Notes under the pieces: model-generated | Told to the model about the DNA's origin: nothing | Databases searched by the model: none | What the model saw: the letters and a program-made list of their open reading frames with translations, nothing else | Part shown: in pieces, positions 61,027 to 64,000 of the stretch | Numbering within the stretch: the stretch's first letter is position 1 | How the letters are laid out: the number at the start of each line of letters is the position of its first letter | Translations under genes and position numbers: made by a program | NCBI RefSeq assembly: GCF_900478135.1 | Contig: NZ_LS483470.1 | Coordinates: 1,608,501 to 1,672,500, forward strand | Length of the DNA: 64,000 nucleotides | Direction: 5' to 3' | DNA from: Leminorella richardii | GTDB taxonomy: Bacteria > Pseudomonadota > Gammaproteobacteria > Enterobacterales > Enterobacteriaceae

Positions 61027-62349
61027 GTGAAAATGCATAAATTAGCGGTAGCTCCGCTATTGCTGGGGCTTAGTTTTTCTTCTTTTGCTGCGCTGAACGC
61101 AGAGCAGGTGAAAAAGGCTGTGGGGGACGCGTTCCCTGCCTACTTGGTGGATCATAAAACGATTACAGAAATTGAGTCGCCGACCGGAAATCTGGAAGGC
61201 AGTAAGAAAATGGCAGAATGGGTTAAATCGCAGTTTGAAGCGTTAGGCTATAGCGTCGAATTTCGCCAAAACGAACAGGGAACTCACGTTATCGCCAGCG
61301 TGAAGGGAAACGGCAAGCTGCGCATACTGCTGCTGGGCCATACTGATACCGTACAGCCAATTGGTAGTTTGGCGAAGCAGCCATACAGCTACGATGAATC
61401 AACCGGACTGGTGAAAGGCCCCGGCGCTGGGGATAGTAAGGCCTCTGTTGCTCAACTGGTTCATTTTGCCAAGACGCTCAAGCAGCTAGATTTTAACAAT
61501 TTTGCCGAGATGACCTTCTACTTTGACGCTGAAGAGGAAACGGGTTCTGCAACAGAAGACCAAATTCTTGAAGAGCTGGCTCAGCGCCACGATCTGACGC
61601 TTTCTGTAGACTCTTCTCCGACAGGCTGGGGAATGAACACTCAGCGTAAGTGGGTTGTGAACTATGAAATCAACATTGAAGGCCTGACTGGGCACGCGGG
61701 CAACAGCGCTCAGTCCAGCGCTAGCGCGACCGTTGAGCTTGCTAACCAGATTACCCGCCTTATGAAGCTGGCTACGCCGCTGCCGGGAAATCCTGCCGAC
61801 TATACAGCCGAAGCGTTGAAAAAGCGCAATATCGTCGATCACGGCCAGTTCCTACCGGAAATTACCATTAACGTTGGCGTCATTAAAACGGGTAACACCA
61901 AGGTTAACGCCATTCCGAAAGATGCCTATGCCAAGCTAGACGTGCGCGGATTTAAGAGTGCAGATCGTGACCGTATCGACGCTGAGCTGAAAAAAATTGC
62001 CGCTTCACCGACAGTAAAGGGGACAAAAGTCACGCTAGTAGGGCCGTTAAACTCGATGCCTGCAATGGAGAAAACGCCACAGGCGACCAAGCTTGCCGAT
62101 ATCTATAAAAGCATTGCCCATAAAGAGTACGGCGCTAACGTGGTTGAATGGGCAACAGGGGGCGTTTCCATTGGTAACTTCACCTCTCGCTATATTCCGA
62201 CTATCGACGGTTTAGGGGTTGAAACCAGCAACGCTCACGATTTGGAAAACGAGCGCGCTGACGTGCGCACTTTTGTTCCTCGCACCGTTGTGATGATCAT
62301 GACCTTGGATAAAGTGGTTGAAGAGGGTGTGATTGCTCCGGCGAAATAG
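61027..62349 (+). CDS. Periplasmic M20-family peptidase, glutamate carboxypeptidase-like
   Basis: About 440 residues from the GTG at 61027, which has GGAGAG about 8-10 nt upstream; the frame open from 60958 is too long. Signal peptide MKMHKLAVAPLLLGLSFSSFAA, then M20 zinc-peptidase motifs LLLGHTDTV (His, Asp), GPGAGDSKASVAQ (Asp), FDAEEETGS (Glu-Glu), SVDSSPTG (metal-site Asp) and GLGVETSNAHD (His). Resembles carboxypeptidase G2, which removes glutamate from folates or peptides. The substrate is unknown here. A bidirectional terminator follows. Confidence 0.88.
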   Translation: MKMHKLAVAPLLLGLSFSSFAALNAEQVKKAVGDAFPAYLVDHKTITEIESPTGNLEGSKKMAEWVKSQFEALGYSVEFRQNEQGTHVIASVKGNGKLRILLLGHTDTVQPIGSLAKQPYSYDESTGLVKGPGAGDSKASVAQLVHFAKTLKQLDFNNFAEMTFYFDAEEETGSATEDQILEELAQRHDLTLSVDSSPTGWGMNTQRKWVVNYEINIEGLTGHAGNSAQSSASATVELANQITRLMKLATPLPGNPADYTAEALKKRNIVDHGQFLPEITINVGVIKTGNTKVNAIPKDAYAKLDVRGFKSADRDRIDAELKKIAASPTVKGTKVTLVGPLNSMPAMEKTPQATKLADIYKSIAHKEYGANVVEWATGGVSIGNFTSRYIPTIDGLGVETSNAHDLENERADVRTFVPRTVVMIMTLDKVVEEGVIAPAK

Positions 62350-62386
62350 ACCATTAGCCCTATTTTGGGTACTAGCATGTAGACGA

Positions 62387-62424
62387 TAAAAAACCGCCCC
62401 TTTAGTGAACGAAGGGGCGGTTTT
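62387..62424. terminator. Bidirectional terminator
   Basis: Stem AAACCGCCCCTT/AAGGGGCGGTTT with A/T runs on both sides, between the converging M20 peptidase and amidohydrolase genes. Confidence 0.92.
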
Positions 62425-62448
62425 CTCTTTCTGAACGATAGAACGCGA

Positions 62449-64000
62449 TTAGGCGCAGTAAACCGTCTTCCCGCCAACGACGGTGCGTAGCACTTTCACG
62501 TTTTCAATATCAGCGGCCGGAATGTCGAACACGTTGCGATCGAGCACGATCATATCGGCAAACTTGCCCGGCTCCAGCGAGCCGATAACATCCTCTCTGT
62601 GCTGTGCGTAGGCCGAGTCAATCGTGGCTGAACGCAGGACTTCCGTCACGGTCAGATTGCGATCGTTGTCCAGACGCGGCGGCGTAACGCCGTCTACGGT
62701 GCGGCCTTGGCGAGTCGCGGCAACCTTTAAGTCGTACCATTCGTCCAGTGCATCTATGGGCCAGTCGCTGCCAAAGGCAACCACGGCACCTGCGTCAATA
62801 AACTTGGCAATAGGCTCGAGGTTTTCCATGCGCTTGGCGCCCAGCATCATGGTTTCTGCGGCAATAAGCTCTGTGGTTGGCGCAGCCCATTGGAAAGACA
62901 GGCAGGCAATAACGCCTAGGTGGGCAAATCGGGCGTAGTCCTTTTCGTGAACCAGCTCGTTGTGAGCTAAACCTGGGCGGATATCTTTACCTGGGTGAGC
63001 TGCCCGCATTTTTTCAATGGCGTCTAGCGCAATGGATACAGCCCCTTCACCAACGGTATGAAGATGAGGATCAAAACCGGCGGCAGCAATTTTCTCCATC
63101 AGCTCATCAAGGATTTCTGCCGTAAAGTAAAGATCGCCGTAGCGCTCAGTGACCTGCCAGTTCGGGGCAGCTTCGGTGCCGACGTTGATGGTATAGGGCT
63201 CAAGCAGTGAGGCTGTCATGGTCGGCGGCTGAAGCACGCCGTCGACAAACATTTTGATATTGTGCAGGCCAATGCCCGGCTCCGGCGTCCACTGAGCCTG
63301 ATGATAGCGGTTAGCAAAAGCCACGGCATTTTCTACCGCTTTACCGACTGCCTCAACGCTGTGTGCATCGTCTGGCGTGATCTCTTTGGCCGCTTGGAAG
63401 CGAACAGTCAGCTCGCCGGACTTCTGGAGCTTGCTAAATGCGTCTAGCTGAAGAGGGGATACTCGCGCATCCATCACGGCGGTAACGCCCTGTTTGTTCA
63501 GCTCGTGCTGCACCATAGCGGCAACCTTAACGGCCTGTTCGGCGTTAAGAGATGGAATGCTGTCGGCCGCGCGCATGGCTGGGGCGTCTTCCAGAATGCC
63601 GTTGAGTTCACCGTCTTGGTCTTTACCGATTTTGCCATCGCTCGGCTCTGGGGCATATTTATCAATGCCGAACAGTTCCAGCGCCCGGCTGTTGGCCAGT
63701 AAAGTATGGCAGTCGTTAGAAAATAGAATGACAGGGCGCTTGGTGTTAAGGCGGTCCATATCTGAACGGTACATATCGACACCGGCGGGCAACATGCCCT
63801 GACGGAGCCAGGCCGTGACTTTTAGCCAGTCGTTCTCGCCTTTTAGGATGTCTTTGTCCAAGTGCTGCTGTACGCGCTCAAGAATTTGTTCGATGGTCAG
63901 CGATTCGTAGTTTAAATGGCAGCCGGAGAGCTGCTCTCCACCCCAGAACGGATGCATATGGCCGTCGATGATGCCGGGCATCATCATTTTTCCCTGCAGG
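62449..64000 (-). CDS. Amidohydrolase (YtcJ-like), 5' end cut by window
   Basis: Open reading frame runs off the right edge, so the N-terminal beta-sandwich segment is missing; 512 residues are seen from the ATG triplet near 63987. Amidohydrolase-3 family: MPGIIDGHMHPFWGG, LFSNDCHTLLANSRALE, LHTVGEGAVSIALDAIE (metal His), ARVSPLQLDAFS, VAFGSDWPIDALDEW and C-terminal GSLEPGKFADMIVLDRNVFDI. Metal-dependent hydrolase of an amide or cyclic compound; substrate unknown. Converges with the M20 peptidase gene. Confidence 0.88.
   Translation of the reverse strand, partial: LQGKMMMPGIIDGHMHPFWGGEQLSGCHLNYESLTIEQILERVQQHLDKDILKGENDWLKVTAWLRQGMLPAGVDMYRSDMDRLNTKRPVILFSNDCHTLLANSRALELFGIDKYAPEPSDGKIGKDQDGELNGILEDAPAMRAADSIPSLNAEQAVKVAAMVQHELNKQGVTAVMDARVSPLQLDAFSKLQKSGELTVRFQAAKEITPDDAHSVEAVGKAVENAVAFANRYHQAQWTPEPGIGLHNIKMFVDGVLQPPTMTASLLEPYTINVGTEAAPNWQVTERYGDLYFTAEILDELMEKIAAAGFDPHLHTVGEGAVSIALDAIEKMRAAHPGKDIRPGLAHNELVHEKDYARFAHLGVIACLSFQWAAPTTELIAAETMMLGAKRMENLEPIAKFIDAGAVVAFGSDWPIDALDEWYDLKVAATRQGRTVDGVTPPRLDNDRNLTVTEVLRSATIDSAYAQHREDVIGSLEPGKFADMIVLDRNVFDIPAADIENVKVLRTVVGGKTVYCA

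Noticed and set aside
1..64000. CRISPR array, prophage, rRNA or tRNA genes
   Set aside because: No regularly spaced repeats of 25-40 bp, no phage structural genes and no tRNA- or rRNA-like sequence was noticed on reading; a covariance-model scan would be needed for certainty.

Overview
The window looks like chromosomal DNA of a gamma-proteobacterium of the order Enterobacterales. The his operon has the enteric order hisG-D-C-B-H-A-F-IE behind a His6 leader peptide and attenuator, with yeeZ upstream of it as in Escherichia coli. Most other genes (fucO, yqhD, yccJ, uxuA/uxuB/uxaC/uxuR, art, tyrB, cobUST) are full-length enteric-type orthologues. GC content is moderate in the metabolic genes and very low in some intergenic regions. 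Genus cannot be fixed from sequence alone. No rRNA, tRNA, CRISPR array, prophage or intact insertion sequence was recognised.

Layout. 1-12.0 kb is accessory: a MerR-family tail, two related autotransporters facing each other about 4.7 kb apart, several very small lipoproteins, a solitary TTG-started panC of Firmicutes character, a DUF1471 protein, and a PadR/YqjI-type metal-responsive regulator with twin palindromic operators. 12-14.5 kb carries a nitrous-oxide-stimulated-promoter family protein, fucO and a GNAT acetyltransferase. 14.5-19.5 kb is a sugar-acid operon (MFS transporter, TIM-barrel enzyme, PGDH-like oxidoreductase, then a NanR-like GntR regulator) in which two adjacent genes carry single-base frameshifts; the gene set resembles D-apionate catabolism. 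19.5-21.4 kb has hicAB and an unknown protein. 21.7-30.1 kb is his plus yeeZ. 30.2-37.2 kb is a consolidated glucuronate locus (uxuR, uxaC, uxuB, uxuA, divergent exuT), followed by a 287-bp hairpin-bounded non-coding element. 37.5-40.4 kb is the arginine ABC importer artPJQM. 40.5-44.5 kb has a PAP2 phosphatase, NikR with a His-rich tail, a Sel1-repeat protein, yqhD and yccJ. 44.5-49.8 kb is a purine operon: a PurR-box promoter, a leader terminator, a NCS2 adenine permease and two adenine-deaminase-family genes, one lacking key motifs. 49.9-51.7 kb has VanW and EamA proteins. 51.9-59.4 kb is cobalamin nucleotide-loop assembly (cobQ, cobU, cobS, cobC, cobT, cobO), split by a luxR-rsaM-luxI quorum-sensing cassette of Acinetobacter/Burkholderia type. 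59.6-64 kb has tyrB, a periplasmic M20 peptidase and a truncated amidohydrolase.

How the parts work together. The exuT/uxa/uxu genes form a complete route from glucuronate to 2-keto-3-deoxygluconate, but uxaA and uxaB are absent here, so galacturonate would need genes elsewhere. The purine block imports adenine and deaminates it. The cob genes complete cobinamide to cobalamin. Two putative nickel/iron sensors (YqjI-like and NikR) both carry His-rich extensions.

The most notable items are the quorum-sensing cassette inserted in the cob locus, the hairpin-bounded structured element after exuT, the divergent adenine-deaminase paralogue, the PurR-plus-attenuator leader of the purine operon, the doubly frameshifted apionate-like operon and the foreign-looking panC.
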